Positions 20,070 through 20,906 of a stretch of DNA of 20,906 bases are shown here, piece after piece (within the stretch, counting starts at the first letter, position 1; each line of letters opens with the position of its first letter). A model generated the notes under the pieces. That model was given only the letters and a program-made list of their open reading frames with translations. It ran no database searches and had not been told where the DNA came from. Made by a program: the position numbers and the translations under genes. The stretch lies in the NCBI GenBank assembly GCA_001579985.1, contig LRSR01005092.1:1-20906 (forward strand), written 5' to 3'. The stretch comes from Hypsibius dujardini. Taxonomy: Eukaryota; Tardigrada; Eutardigrada; Parachela; Hypsibiidae.

Positions 20070-20560
20070 TATTTATTGCAGAAACCCAGTTTATATGATA
20101 AATCCGATATAAAACATCGGTACAACAATCATATATACGTGCGAGAAGTACGAATTTGGACTTCACGGCACTGTATAAATAGTTCTACCACAAACAAAGG
20201 AACAATGAGAGGAAGCATAGTGCATTCATGCAGGACTTCCGTGTAACGGCTGCACGTCGGGAAAAACTAGCCACATAGAAAGACATGCGTTAAGCACGTC
20301 AACGTTAAATTCTAGCGCGAGCAGCAGGGCAAGGGTGAAGGGCTTCCGTACGGGACTGTGCACACGCGTCTGACTGTTGAACGAATCGCTCCGGTTGCAG
20401 GGACAGCGCAGCGGTTCGTAATGACGGGCTATGTATACAAGTATATATATGTGCGAAAATACCACAGACCGCTAACAATTAACTAGAGCGAATACGGAAA
20501 GTGAATGTCTGGAAACCGCGAATTGATGGACCAAAAGCTTCCACGCGGCCAGGAACATGC
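20070..20560. other. Intergenic region, no gene seen
   Basis: This stretch has no supported coding region. A TATA-like TATAAATAG lies near 20175 on the plus strand with no gene evident behind it. A minus-strand AATAAA complement near 20090 could serve the gene at the right edge, though it is about 550 bases from that stop codon. Confidence 0.4.
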
Positions 20561-20630
20561 ATGCTTGTCTAGGCAATGCTTGTCTAGGCAATGCTTGTCT
20601 AGGCAGTGCTTGTCTAGGCAATGCTTGTCT
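20561..20630. repeat. 15-base tandem repeat, 4.7 copies
   Basis: Units of ATGCTTGTCTAGGCA start at 20561, 20576, 20591, 20606 and 20621 (last one partial); one copy has G for A at its first base. The array begins ten bases past the stop codon of the minus-strand gene, so it would lie in that 3' UTR. On the minus strand it reads as LDKHC repeats, in an unsupported frame. Confidence 0.9.
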
Positions 20631-20639
20631 TCCATTCGG

Positions 20640-20906
20640 CTACACGTTTTTGTTAGCGCAGTAACTGTAAATGGCCGCAATCATGGCGTCCCTGTCTTTG
20701 CCGCGCGGCATCCGCCGAAACTGGTTAATCATCTGGCCGAGGTCCTCCGTGCAGTCGCTGCCCGACGTGGGGTACAGCGGGCTCATGGACTTCTGGGTGG
20801 GGAAGAGCCAGCGCCGCTTTTCGACCACACCTCCGGACTGCGACGACGGTTGCTGCTGTTGCTGATTCAAATTCTCTCCGTACTCTGCAATTTTCAGAGT
20901 AGTGTA
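20640..20906 (-). CDS. C-terminal exon of an unrecognised gene (partial)
   Basis: The minus strand is open from the right edge to a TAG at 20642-20640. The exon may start at 20884 after an AATTGCAG acceptor, or continue off the edge. It encodes a poly-Gln/Ser stretch, then a conserved-looking segment (EKRRWLFPTQKSMSPLYP) and a C-terminal helical part (LGQMINQFRRMPRGKDR) ending in NKNV. I do not recognise the family. Charged residues, Trp/Pro content and the absence of stops support coding. It is followed by the 15-base tandem repeat. Confidence 0.5.
   Translation of the reverse strand, partial: YTTLKIAEYGENLNQQQQQPSSQSGGVVEKRRWLFPTQKSMSPLYPTSGSDCTEDLGQMINQFRRMPRGKDRDAMIAAIYSYCANKNV

Overview
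The window looks like nuclear DNA from an invertebrate animal with a fairly compact genome. Genes are split by short GT-AG introns (about 70 to 950 bases). Several encode proteins found only in eukaryotes or animals: a p24/TMED cargo receptor, an ABHD2-type hydrolase, a SMYD-type protein, a FAST-kinase-like mitochondrial protein and a seven-helix receptor. I see no operons, ribosome-binding sites, rRNA, tRNA or CRISPR. I cannot name the phylum from sequence alone. All gene models below were spliced by eye, checking reading-frame phase at every junction.

Layout, left to right. (1) 39-1326, minus: the first two coding exons of an ABHD2-like alpha/beta hydrolase; the rest lies off the left edge. 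(2) 1911-3780, plus: a complete five-exon p24-alpha (TMED4/TMED9) gene, head-to-head with ABHD2. (3) 4695-6193, plus: a two-exon divergent GPCR-like gene. (4) 6355-8683, minus: a three-exon, 676-residue FASTKD-like gene, tail-to-tail with the receptor. (5) 9049-12022, plus: a SMYD (SET+MYND) locus in at least five exons. It has two in-frame stops in the MYND exon, a degenerate SET core and a frame break near the C-terminus, so it is probably a pseudogene or in decay. (6) 12861-14933, plus: a four-exon, 364-residue protein joining a Ulp1-like (C48) cysteine peptidase to a C-terminal PHD-type zinc finger. (7) 15472-18237, minus: an unrecognised, mostly helical 662-residue protein, best modelled as three exons. 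(8) 18586-19515: a foldback element with 189-base inverted arms. (9) 19618-20069, plus: a possible small two-exon gene. (10) 20640-20906, minus: the 3' end of an unrecognised gene running off the right edge.

Repeats are prominent and mostly intronic. Long CAGA/CTGT-type arrays fill introns of three of four neighbouring genes (3, 5, 6) and create long spurious Cys/Leu/Ser/Val reading frames. Two short MITE-like elements lie in the first SMYD intron. A near-perfect hairpin and a CRE palindrome lie just upstream of gene 7.

The genes do not form an obvious pathway. They are ordinary cellular genes (ER-Golgi transport, lipid hydrolysis, mitochondrial RNA) interspersed with fast-evolving ones. The most unusual items are the C48-PHD fusion, the decaying SMYD locus with a lost NHSC motif, and the foldback element.
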